Source: Nageia nagi (taxonomy: Eukaryota; Pinophyta). From it: a stretch of 64,000 nt of DNA. The first letter of the stretch is position 1. Each line of letters opens with the position of its first letter. Below, one piece after another: positions 1 to 10,607 of the stretch. Under the pieces are notes generated by a model. It saw nothing but the letters and a program-made list of their open reading frames with translations. It made no database searches and was not told where the DNA came from. The stretch lies in NCBI GenBank assembly GCA_050084985.1, contig JBITNC010000002.1, forward strand, positions 28,830,001-28,894,000, written 5' to 3'. Both the position numbers and the translations under genes were made by a program.

Positions 1-326
1 ATCCTACAAAGTAGTGTTTGTATCGAGAGATGTAAAGTTCAATGAACTTTTTGAGAAATTTATTTCTAATAAGGATGTTAATGATCAAGATGAATCTTCA
101 ATTACACCTAATTGGTTGCATATCGATTTAAATAAGTCACCGTAGGAATAAAAGTCTGTAACTTAGAGAATATCAAGAAGCATGACCTTGAACAAATCTT
201 TATTTATCAAATTTGATAACAAAAATAAACCCTCATCATTCAAAGAAGCTTCAAAGCATGAGTGTTGGATGGAAACCATGAAAGTGGAATATGAGACACT
301 TGTGAAAAATAAAACTTAGAACTTGG
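1..326 (+). pseudogene. Copia element C, left part: integrase C-terminus to start of reverse transcriptase
   Basis: Translates with stops to the end of a Copia integrase (a KVVFVSRDVKFNEL-like stretch) and on to the linker and first RT residues (MKVEYETLVKNKT, then NLV). Several glutamine codons are now TAG or TAA. The coding sense breaks off at position 326, where an LTR begins. It resumes at 17106 with PYPNERNVIGNKWIYKVKYN, so 1-326 and 17106-18553 are two halves of one element split by element A. The 5' LTR, gag and protease of C lie left of the window. Recognition of the family is by clear similarity to the better preserved copy B (11800-12120). Confidence 0.88.
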
Positions 327-826
327 TGTTGGAATGTATAATGCATTATTGTAAAGGTTTTGTAATAATCTTCTATGTAAGTTCATTAATACTTAAGGGG
401 ATCATTTGATACCTTAAGTATTTAAGTTAATATGATAATGTAACTTGTTCTACACTCCATGTTATGAGCATGCCCCTTGGGTAAAAGGATGTGCATGTTA
501 TGCTTTTGTACATTGAGTAAAAGGGTGATCCAAAGAGGGATTTTGGCCTATAAATAGAAGGCTCCCTCTTTGGATCATATACCAATTTTGTAAAGTAAAG
601 TTATGCTATAGGATAGTGCTTAGGAAAAAAGCTTAGAAGGATTGTAAGAGTTCATATTTGTGAATGAAGTGAGATCTAGTTAGTGGATGTACTCATAGTT
701 GAAGGAACCACTTACATCTTGAGTTATCTTTGTTAGATTATTTTATGAGTTATTTAAATGTGATTTGTGAGCTTTCATGTGATCTTGGGAGTTTAAAATT
801 GTTCTTGTTATATTGTAACTCCTTCA
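327..826 (+). repeat. 5' LTR of element A
   Basis: 500 bp, pairs with 16606-17105 over its full length. A TATAAATA box is at 549-556. The LTR ends CCTTCA, two bases before the primer binding site. Confidence 0.93.
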
Positions 827-828
827 TA

Positions 829-840
829 TGGTATCAGAGC
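829..840 (+). other. Primer binding site of element A
   Basis: TGGTATCAGAGC, the standard plant Copia site complementary to the 3' end of initiator tRNA-Met, two bases after the 5' LTR. Confidence 0.92.
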
Positions 841-3327
841 ACCTTGAATGCTCCTCTTCACATCCTTGGTATGGAAGCTTTTCTTCAACATCTTGGTGAT
901 CTTTCTTCATTTCTCATCTTACACTACCTTGGTGAGGAAAAGATTTGAAGGTATAACATCTTTCTTTCTTATATTTTTTTTGGACTATTCCTTATGGTAC
1001 TAACATAATTCTTTATTGTAATGTGTTAGTTCAATATATTTTTTTTGCATTTTTTATTAAAAGGTAGCAATATATTGATATACAAGTTCTTATTCATACT
1101 AACATTCTTTATGTTAGTTATATATATTTAAAAAAATTATTAATATATTGTTATAAGTCTTTTAATAAAAATTTGCAAAATTCTGGTTATTTTGAGGATG
1201 CATCATTGTTATATGCTTTGCAAATCTTGATCATTTCTTTAAACATTTGAGGAGATAGTTACTTAAAAAAAACAAATCAATTTTTTTCTCTCAAATTAGC
1301 CTGTGAGAACATTTAAGAATTATTTTAGCTATTATCATTTTAAAAAATAATAATAAAAAAAATTCATAAAATGATTTTCTTATTTGGACTTTCTCTGAGG
1401 AGCCAATAATATAGCTTTGGCATTGGCACCTCTTTCACAAGATATGTATAATCCATATGTTTTGGATGTGCATCCCTAATAGAATTGAGATCTTTAGCCG
1501 TAGCCACTCTTCACGTAGGGTTTGAAGTGTAGGGGCTGTAATCTTCAACTGATCAAGATCTCCTCATGCATGTTTTAGGCCTCCTTCTGCTACTCTATGG
1601 TTGGATTTTTCCTCTTTGCAACCCTAGTTCCATTTTGGATGGATGCTTTGACCACCCCCTTCAAACTCTCGATTGACTCATGGCCTTCCATGTGGCCCTA
1701 GCTCCGCTGTGTTCACTCCATCTTAAAACCCATGCAGCCACCTCCTTTGCAACACCTCCTCTTTTTTTTTTTCCCTCTCTCTTACCTAGGCATTAAAAAA
1801 GGGAGGGTTCACATTTAATATTATTTGTTGATGCATTCAATTTAATTTGTTACTTGTAAATCACTTAAAAGCAACATATACCTTTTTTAAGCATTTAATT
1901 TCTTTTTACTTACTTCCAAGCAACTTTTTTTTTTAAATGCTCGTAGCAACTCTTATACTTCAAGTTTTTAAAGCTTTGTCATTATTGGCATTATTACATT
2001 ACTTTAGAGTAAAAATATGGTCAAAAATGCATCATTTCTATTAAATGCCCTAATTTAAAAATATTTTTTTTTAGTATAATTTTTTTTACCGAAGGGGGAA
2101 TACTACTTCTTTAATACTATTTACTTAAAAATTAAAATGGATTTATACTTAAAATTTCTTTTTTAGCATGCAAAATACTTTTAAAGATAAAGTATTAAGT
2201 TAAGCTAAGTGTGCTATCTTTAGGGGTACAACTTTAAGTAGAAAGGGGGAATTTGTATGAATTGTTTACTTAAAGTTTAATGCATGTTGCTTGCTTAATT
2301 TTAAAGCTAAATGCTTAGAGCTTATATTTTTAAGTTAAAATAATGCATGCTTATGATTAAATACTTATATTTAGTACTTAAACATTTACGTTAAAATGAT
2401 GCATGCTTATGTTTAGTGCTTACTTTTTAAAAGTACATGCTTATTACTTAAAAACTTAAGTTATGATGCAATTTACTTCTTTATGCAAGAATGAACTTGC
2501 ATAAAAATTAGGAATGATGTAAAAGATGTCCTTTAAGGGTTAGTAAACAAAACCTATTGGACACTTAGTTTCAAATTTTGAATGGATAATATTTTACTTA
2601 TGCTCTTTTACTTTATGTTTTGCATTTTGATTTATTTACTTATGTAAGCAAAAATGCAAATATTGATATGAGCAACCCCCCTAAAATGAACACATTCACA
2701 CGTACATTCTACAACATGACTTGTTTAAGGAGCCATGAGATGAGAACAGGTAGATTGGAACCTTTAAGTTAGATAATCCAAATGGTGAAAAGTTCGTACT
2801 TCTCAAATGCCCCTAATTCCTCTATTGATCTGGACATAACTCCAATAGGTGTACAAGCATGTGTGTAGTGATACCACATATTCACATGTCCATTTAGGGA
2901 TTATCTTGATAACCTAAGAGGATAACTTGAAACCTAATCAAGATTAATAATTTAGTCGATCTAATATATGCCATAACCTTAGAAAATAATAGGTACTTCT
3001 TCTTGTGAGAGTATAATACTGACCAAAGTGAACTGGTTAAGGATTAGTAGTACTTGGGCTCTTCTTATGTGGGCATCCAGGTGAAAGTCTAATTTTAGAC
3101 AAGAAAATAAGCCTCAATAATGTCACTCTACATCTACAGTTCTTGAGATGAAAAATGTATTTGGGTACATGGATTATTAGTTGAATTATAAAACATTTGC
3201 ACTAGTGAGTCAAATCAAGCATGTCTTAGTAAATTAAATGTAACATATATTATTTACTTGGTTAAAACTTAACACATAATGTTGTTTATTGAAACACATG
3301 TTTATTACTTTTTCACATCCTTGTGTA
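841..3327 (+). other. Long non-coding leader of element A
   Basis: About 2.5 kb between the PBS and gag with no credible coding capacity. It is AT-rich with a somewhat GC-richer stretch near 1450-1790 and loose repeats of a TGCATGCTTATG type near 2280-2460. A possible splice donor (AAG then GTATAA, GT at 951) and acceptor (TGTGTAG at 3322-3328) match equivalent sites in element B, suggesting that the leader is an intron (inference). Confidence 0.6.
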
Positions 3328-4252
3328 GCAAATAGGAGACTCCTTTTTACCAGAACACATTCTTGATGGCTCCAACTTTGGTATTTGGGAATCTCAAATG
3401 AGAGCTAAATTACAGGTAAAGAAGCTTTGGCAAACAATGAATGAGAACCTTGTATCTCTTACAGATGAGAAAGCACTTGAGGCCTATAACATAAAGAATG
3501 AATTGATAACCTCCATGATCTTCCATGCAGTTTCAGATGATATGCTCTTGATGATTTTCTCTTCAACCTTGGTAAAATAAGCTTGAGATAAGCTTAAGCA
3601 AATATACTTTGATTTAAAATTTTCAAGAAGGTTTACTATTCTTTAAAATTTACTTCAATATTATCAAGGAAAAGATGAAAATATGGCTATCTACTTAAAC
3701 AAAAGCATTGATCTAAGGACCTAACTTATTACTTATGGATGCAATTAGATCAACGATGAATTAATGGTCTTCATTATTCTCCAAAGCCTTTGTTTAAAGT
3801 TTGAAAATTTTATGATGGTCCCTTAAGAACCTTTCTAAGCTCCTTTTGAAGCATGAAAAAACCCTTAACAAAAAGGTGTTGATTTCTTCTCCAAATGACA
3901 CTAATGTTACTCTAAGAGCAACCAAATTTTTTTTCAAGAAGTTCAATCATCATAAGAAATTTTATCCTTCTTCTTCTAAAAGGTTTGAGAAAAAAGGTAA
4001 TGACAACAATGGTAACAACAACCACTTCAAGTAAAGAGATGGAAAAGGCAAAGTAAATAATCTATATCATAAAAAAAAAATTGATGGTAATAATAACTAT
4101 TGTTATATATAAGGTCACAAAGAAGTTGATTGTTACAAAAAAAGAGAAAAAATAAAGGTAATGGAAATGTAAAAAATTAAAAAAAAAAGAATATTCAAGA
4201 TGGTTTTGCTATAGCGCTTTACTCCATGTCTTGTATTTTTTCATTTGTTTAG
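3328..4252 (+). pseudogene. Element A gag (nucleocapsid) pseudogene
   Basis: Similar along its length to the gag of element B: HILDGSNFGIWE near the N-terminus, then ARKLW-like and DEKALE blocks, then a degraded lysine/asparagine-rich C-terminus with remains of a zinc knuckle near 4090-4140. Many in-frame stops, mostly TAA or TAG at ancestral glutamine codons, and probable frameshifts. The boundary with pol is a TAG at 4250-4252, at the same position as in B. Confidence 0.85.
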
Positions 4253-6104
4253 ATTGTTGACTCTAGTTGCACTACTCACCTATGTTTTGAAAGAAAAAAA
4301 TTTGAAAACTTTCACAATTATAAAAAATATGCAGTTCAGATAGGTGATAACTCTATCCTTGAAGTCCAAGGCATTAGAAATATGATGATTCATAGAAAGG
4401 TTCTTAAATATATGCTCTATGTTTCTAACCTTAGGATGAACCTTCTCTTCATGATCCAAGTTGTTAAGAAAGAGTATTTTTTTGAGTTTGACTCAATTCT
4501 GGTGCATTAAGAAAGGACTTACCATATTTTTTAAAGAGTCAATAAAAAATGATTTCTACATTATAGATTAAGTTCCAACAAAGATGTGTCTTACTTCAAA
4601 TATGTATTTTAGAGGTAATATTTGTCACCAATATTTAAAACACCTTAACCATAAGAGTATTTAAGTCATGAAAGATCAAGAACTTATGGAAGGTTTGCCT
4701 TAGATTTTTCTTTTAGTTGGTCTATGTGAGAAGTGCATTCTTGGTAAGATGCATAGATAAAATTTTGGAAAAGATAAGATAATAAGAGCATCTCACTCTC
4801 TTCAACTTGTGTATTTAGATTTGATGGGTCCGTTTCAGATTAAGTTGCTTGGAGGAGCATCTTACGTCTTAACCTTCATTTATAACTTTAGTAGAATGAC
4901 CTTTGGGTATCTACTTAAGCACAAAAATAAAACCTTTAAGAGTTTTAAAATTTTTAAAGCTTTTATTGAGAATTAAACTAACTTTAAAATTAAGATGTTG
5001 AAATCAGATAATGAGAGAGAATATAATAGCAATGAGTTCAATAATTTTTATGCAAAATGTGAAATCAAGAGGTAATTTATGATTCCTTACACTCCTCAGT
5101 AGGATGATATTGTTAAAAGAAAAAATAAGATAATTATGGAAATGGTTAGATGCATGTTGTTTATATTTTTATGAGGTGAAATTGTGAGCACTGCTATTTA
5201 CACCTTAAATAGGTATCTCATAAAATCTGTTCAAGGTAAAACTCATTTTGAAGCATGGATAGAAAGAAAACCTAACATTTCACATCTTAAGATGTTTGGG
5301 TGTGAAGCATTCTCTTACATTTTTTTTAAGAAAAGGAAGAAGTTAGATAAAAGAGCTAAAAAATACACCTTTATAAGTTATGACAGTTAGCATAGAGGTT
5401 ACAGGCTCTACTCTCCATCCTACAAAGTTATGTTTATTTCAAAGGATGTAAAGTTCAATGAATTTCTTAAAGAATCTACTACTAATGAAGATATTGATGA
5501 TCCAGAGGACTCTTCAGTTGCACTTAATTGGTTAGATATTGATGTAGATAAGTCACCTTAAGAATAAAATTCTTCAACATAAAAGGTAACAAAGAGCATG
5601 AGCCCCCAACTTTCAAAGAAACTTCTAAGCACGAGTGCTGGATGGAAGCCATGAAAGTGGAGTATAAGACGGTTATTAAACATAAAACTTAGAATTTGAT
5701 TTTTTATTTCAATGAGAAATATATGATTGGTAATAAGTGGATCTACAAAGTCAAGTTTAATTTTGTTGGAGATATTGAGAAATACAAGGTAAAGCTAGTA
5801 GCTAAAGGTTTTGCTAAAAAATATGATATAGATTATGAGAAAACCTTTGCTCCTATAGCAAAAATGCCTACTATGAGAATTATCCTTCCTTTTTTTGTAG
5901 CTCAAAGATGAAAAGTTTTTCAACTTGACATCAAGAGTGCATTCCTTAATGGTGATTTAGATGTGAAAATCTTCATGAATCAACCAAAAAGATTTATTAT
6001 GTATGGTAAAGAATCTTTATATGCAACCTAAAGAAATCATTGTATGGACTTAACCAAGCATCTAGAGCTTGATATAAGAAGATTTCAAGATATTTTGTAG
6101 ATAT
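4253..6104 (+). pseudogene. Element A pol, first part: protease, integrase, start of RT
   Basis: Protease-type IVDSSC at 4253, the gag-pre-integrase segment with HLNHKS and CEKCILGKM, then integrase remnants (LDLMGPF, SDNERE) and integrase C-terminal sequence, then RT (GNKWIYKVKFNF, AKGFAKKYDIDYE, QLDIKSAFLNGDL). Stops are frequent. The reading is cut at the codons for FVDI, where element B inserted, and resumes at 14878. Confidence 0.87.
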
Positions 6105-6601
6105 TGTTAGAATTTGTAATGAAATATTGTGAATATCTAAACTCCTTGTAAATTCAATTAATCTTCTTAAGGGTATGTAGATACCTTAAGGATTAATTGA
6201 ATTCTTTAATATGTAGACTTTGACTTTACCAAAGTGGTTAGTTGGTAGGTTGAAGTTAGGTGATACATTTAATGTAACCCTAACCTTACCCTTGGGTTAA
6301 AAGAAGGTTAGGGAGGTGCTCTCAAGCTATAAATAGAGGGCCTCTCCTCTTGTAACATATCTAAGTTTTGGAGTAAGATTACTCTACTTGGTTGTGTAGG
6401 AGAGAGCAAGAGAATAGTTGTAAGAGAGGCATAGATTGAGAATAGAGAACTAGTTGTGGATGTACTCCCAAGGAGGGAGGAACCACATTATATTGGTGTC
6501 ATATTGTGTGAATGATGTTCTTAGAATTGTAGATGATGAATGATTTAGCTTCCTAGTCTTAGGTCCTAGAGGATTTGTTTAGATCTAGTTCAAATCCTTC
6601 A
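6105..6601 (+). repeat. 5' LTR of element B
   Basis: Begins TGTTAG and ends CCTTCA. TATAAATA at 6328-6335 is the likely core promoter. Differences from the 3' LTR seen by eye: CTTGTAA versus CTTATAA, TTTGACT versus TTTTACT, and GTTAGG versus GTTTGG. Confidence 0.96.
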
Positions 6602-6603
6602 AT

Positions 6604-6615
6604 TGGTATCAGAGC
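6604..6615 (+). other. Primer binding site of element B
   Basis: TGGTATCAGAGC, complementary to the initiator tRNA-Met 3' end, two bases after the LTR. Confidence 0.95.
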
Positions 6616-6624
6616 TTTGTTGTG

Positions 6625-6745
6625 GAAGCTCTTCTTCTAGGTGTAGACACTCTCCTTATTGTGGAATCTCTTCTTCTTGGTGTAGAAGCTCTTCTTGGTG
6701 TGGAAGCTCTTCTTTTGGTGTGGAAGCTACATCTTGGAGGTTCTT
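6625..6745 (+). repeat. Tandem repeat directly after the PBS of B
   Basis: Four to five imperfect copies of a roughly 20-27 bp unit of the form GTGTGGAAGCTCTTCTT. It is read through by an open frame (6603-6788) giving a Ser/Cys/Gly-rich repeat. That frame starts with TTG and is not convincing as a gene. Confidence 0.7.
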
Positions 6746-7271
6746 CTTCCTTCTTCATTCCTCATCTTACACCCCATTGGTGAGGTAAATTTTTAAAGAA
6801 AAGGTATAAAGTTCCTCCTCATTTGGTCATTTTTTTTGGATTATTACATATTGCTACTAACACATTATTTGCTATGTGTTAGTCCTTTTTTAATTGTGAT
6901 TAACAAATTGCAATTTTTTACTAATCCTCTATGTTACTTGCACTTTTAACTTGCTATAGTTCTTTTCAAAAGGGTTAGTATACAAAAATTGTAATTTGTT
7001 GTTCATATTATATTGAACTTAAAAGTATGTGTTGGTTCAATTATTTGATTAAATACCAATATATGATGCAAAATTGCAATATATACTAACATTTTTTATG
7101 TTAGTAGTATTATGTTATTACTATTTGCTTAAAATAGTAATGTATTATTGTGAAATTTCTCATATATACTATCATTAGTGAGTTATTGATATGTTCCTAA
7201 GCAAAAGGCATCAACATTTCCAAAAATAAAAGGAGGACAATTTGTTTTTTGAGTTGCAAAGGCTCAATATA

Positions 7272-7290
7272 ATATATATATATATATATA
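7272..7290 (+). repeat. AT dinucleotide tract in B leader
   Basis: Uninterrupted alternating A and T. A second shorter tract lies near 7350-7362. Confidence 0.85.
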
Positions 7291-7465
7291 TTTAGTTTTA
7301 TTTAAACTAATCAAAAATATATATATTTGTTTAAAATAATCACAAACTTATATATATATATTTTTATTATTCAAACAAATATTATATAGTTTAGAGGGGT
7401 CAGGGAAATAAAAATAAATTTATTATGGTCATAAATTAAAACCATATAAAATCTGATTAAATTTC

Positions 7466-7480
7466 GGGGGGGGGGGGGGG
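7466..7480 (+). repeat. G15 homopolymer at a composition boundary
   Basis: Fifteen consecutive G separate very AT-rich leader (left) from a GC-rich block (right). It could be a natural junction or an assembly or sequencing weak point. Confidence 0.8.
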
Positions 7481-8345
7481 TTCAACGCGATGCGCCGCTC
7501 CTCCGCCCACGCACGCCCGCTCCTTCGCCTGCCTCCAACCCCACATGCACGGCCCCTGGCAACTGCCTCCTCCTCCCTGCACGTCGATGGAGTGCTAGGA
7601 AGCACCGAGATGGCACTGCCCCAACCAATCCGTTGCTTGGGTCCGTGGTTTGCAAAATGCAGAATGCATACCCCGTTCTATGGCCTACGCTACTCGCCTG
7701 ACCACCTCCACCTCCATGCACCCTTGCAACACTGATGCAACCTCCTTCCTCACCAAATTACCACATATGCATGACACAGCTACATTGATAAGGTCCACGC
7801 ATTGTTTGCACCCCATGTAGACCACGTTTTCATGGACTACCATGTTTCTAGGATCTGTTCTGCAGCTGACAGAGAGCCTCCACCTCCATGCACATGAAAG
7901 GTAGGTGCAGATAGCCTTTCACATCCTACCATGATCACTGGCTGCGGTTGACATCTCCCTTTGCACACAACCTCTCCTCCACTTCTCTACCTTGGCATCT
8001 GCTATTTGTTGCTACACCCAACATGGATACGTTGAACAACTCCACGTTACATGGACTACCATGTTCGTAGGATATGCACCAAGGATCTGCACACAACGTA
8101 GAGAAGGTTCCATTTTTAAACGTGACCCTCCTCCCTCGCCGCCCTGACATTACGCATTGGGTGGTCAACCACCGACTGACCAACACATGTGACCTCCACC
8201 ACCTTATGCGGCCTCCTTACCACCTTGGACTCCCTCTGCATCCCAGCCTCTCACACTCCACGTGACTCACCACCCTTCTACACACTTTGGTCTCTCCTGC
8301 CACCTCTACCTAGCCTTTCCACCTCCATGAGGCTTACACATGGCC
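7481..8345 (+). other. GC-rich block in the leader of B
   Basis: About 860 bp of clearly GC-rich sequence, unlike the rest of the element and unlike the matching part of element A. It has internal repeats: CATGGACTACCATGTT at about 7833 and 8051, and CCTCCACCTCCATGCAC at about 7706 and 7877. Open frames on both strands look like products of base composition and match no family I recognise. It may be captured host DNA or a rapidly evolving leader segment. Confidence 0.6.
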
Positions 8346-8565
8346 CTTTCAAAATTTTTTTGTCAACTTTAGTTGTTGGATATTTATTTTTTTTACTCAC
8401 TCCTAATTTGATTTGATTTTTTGCCTTAGTCACCCTTAAATATTTAAGGTTTACCCCTTAAGTGACAAAAAGGAAGCACCTACACTTAAACATCATTTTT
8501 AGCATCCAAGTTGTTAGCACTTTAAGTCAAAATGGGGGGGATTTTTATCATTTTTTACTTAAATC

Positions 8566-8714
8566 TAAATAGATCTTGCATGTTATGCTAAATAGATCTT
8601 GCATGTGATGCTAAATAGATCTTGCATGTTACTTAAATGTTTACGTTATGCTAAATAGATCTTGCATGCTAAATAGATCTTGCATGTTATGCTAAATAGA
8701 TCTTGCATGCTAAG
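8566..8714 (+). repeat. Tandem repeat in B leader
   Basis: Six copies of CTAAATAGATCTTGCATG, most followed by TTATG, giving a period of about 18-24 bp with one longer spacer. Each unit contains the palindrome AGATCT. Confidence 0.9.
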
Positions 8715-9635
8715 TTTAAAATGCATGCCTCTTAACATTGTTAGGATTAAAGCATGCTTAGTACTTAAATTTATAAGTTAAAATGCATGATGCATGTTTA
8801 AAACTTAATTTTAAGTCATGGACTAATACATGTTTAAGTTATGGATAAATGCTAAATAGGACTTAGCATTTGAAAAATTCATTATTTTTGAACTTGAGCA
8901 AAAATATGAAAAATGTAAAAGTCCTTTAGGGGTTAGTACAAAACCCATTGGACTCAATTTTGGCCTCTTAAGGTTTCAAGTTCGTGTGGATGGAGTATTT
9001 TCACTTTACTTTATATTTTTGCACATTTGCTTTATACTTGCAATACGTAAAAATTTGAAAGTAACCCCTAAAATGAATACATCCGCACGTATTTTCCACA
9101 ACATGACTTGTTTGGGGAGCCACGAGGTGAGGATAGGGCAGATTGGAGCTTTTTTAGTCCGAAGAACCGAGTGGTGGTAAGTCCGTCTTAATTGCCCCTA
9201 AGACCTCTGTTGGATTGGACATAACTCTATTAGGTGGACAGGCATGTGTGTAGTGATACCACATGTCCGCACGTCCATTCAGGGATTATCCTGATAACCT
9301 AGGAGGAAAATTGAAAACCTTAATCAAAATAATTAAAATGGTCGGTCCAAGATACGTCGGATCCTTGGAAAATAGTTAGTACTTCTCCTTGTGAGAGTAT
9401 ATTACTGACCAAGGTGAACTGGTTGAGGACTGGTAGTACCTGGGCTCCACCTTGCGGGAATCCAGGTGAAGGCCTAATTCTATACAAGAAAACAACCCCA
9501 ACTTTATCCTTTTATGGATCGTGGTTAATAAGTTTGCACATATGGGACATGTTTGCTTATTAGATGTTTTATATGTATAGATGGAAAATTGTAAAAGTTT
9601 GCATTCTTATTGCATATTTACTCTTTTTTGTAGCA

Positions 9636-10607
9636 ATGGTTGAAACCTTCGTTCCCAAGCATATACTCGATGGTTCCAACTTTGGAATATGGGAACCTCG
9701 TATGAAAGTCGAGTTACAAGCAAGGAAGTTGTGGCAGATAGTTAGTGAAGACTTGGTCGCTCCTACCGATGAGAAGGCTCTTGAAGTATACAACTCAAAG
9801 AATGAGTTAGCAACTTCAATGATTTATCGTGCAGTTTCAGATGATGTCCTTCTCATGATTTCTTCATCAACTTCAGCAAAGGAAGCTTGGAATAGGTTAA
9901 AGAAAATTTACCTTGGGTCCAAATTTTCAAGGAGGTTTACCATTCTACAAAAGTTGTTGCAATATCAACAAAGTGAAGATGAAAGTGCCTCCATCTACTT
10001 AAACAAAATCATTGACCTCAGGACACAACTAGTTGGTTGTGGGTGCAACTGGATCAATGATGAGTTCATGGTCTTCATCATTCTTCAAAGCCTTATTACA
10101 AAGTTCAGTAACTTTTTCACGGTTATGGAAACAAGGCTCGATGATGAAGAAGATGTCATCTCACTTGATAACCTTTCTAGACTCCTTCTGAAGCATGAGG
10201 AAACTTTGAATAAGAAAATGTTGAACCTTTCTCCAAAGGACAATAGCATTGCTCTAGGAGCAACCAAAACTCCTTTCAAGAAAATGTTCAAACATTACAA
10301 ATTCAAAGATAACAAGTCCTCATCTACCTTCAGGAAGTATGACAAAAAGGGCAACAACAATCATGGCAACTACAGGCAAAGGAATGACAAAGTTGGATCA
10401 AGCAATCCAACACCTCAGGAAAAGTTTGATGGAAATTGTAACTTTTATGGTATCTTTGGGCACAAAGAGTATGATTGTCGCAAAAAGAAATTTGCTCAAA
10501 AAGGTAAGGGAAATGCAAATGTGAGAAATTTCAATAATAGAAAGAAGAACAAGCATATGGCTACTATTGCCTACTACTCAATGACTCAAACTATTTCAAA
10601 TGATTAG
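9636..10607 (+). CDS. Element B Gag (Copia capsid/nucleocapsid)
   Basis: An open frame of 323 codons from the ATG at 9636. I chose that start because upstream residues look like leader sequence and the Copia-type opening MVETFVPKHILDGSNFGIW begins there. The capsid-like part covers roughly residues 1-200 (SKNELATSMIYRAVSDDVL, LGSKFSRRFTIL, DEFMVFIIL). A basic Asn/Lys-rich tail follows, with a zinc knuckle CNFYGIFGHKEYDC near residues 268-281. Gag packages element RNA in virus-like particles. It ends at TAG 10605-10607, where related elements have Trp, so the stop truncates an ancestral Gag-Pol fusion. A pyrimidine tract and TTTTGTAG lie directly before the ATG and look like a splice acceptor. 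Confidence 0.88.
   Translation: MVETFVPKHILDGSNFGIWEPRMKVELQARKLWQIVSEDLVAPTDEKALEVYNSKNELATSMIYRAVSDDVLLMISSSTSAKEAWNRLKKIYLGSKFSRRFTILQKLLQYQQSEDESASIYLNKIIDLRTQLVGCGCNWINDEFMVFIILQSLITKFSNFFTVMETRLDDEEDVISLDNLSRLLLKHEETLNKKMLNLSPKDNSIALGATKTPFKKMFKHYKFKDNKSSSTFRKYDKKGNNNHGNYRQRNDKVGSSNPTPQEKFDGNCNFYGIFGHKEYDCRKKKFAQKGKGNANVRNFNNRKKNKHMATIAYYSMTQTISND

Noticed and set aside
7482-7735. Overlapping open frames on both strands in the GC-rich block
   Set aside because: Frames on both strands are expected from low stop-codon density in GC-rich DNA. No recognisable domain, and they sit in a retrotransposon leader.
7935-8416. Further open frames on both strands in the B leader
   Set aside because: Same reason. 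They cross internal repeats and end where composition returns to AT-rich.
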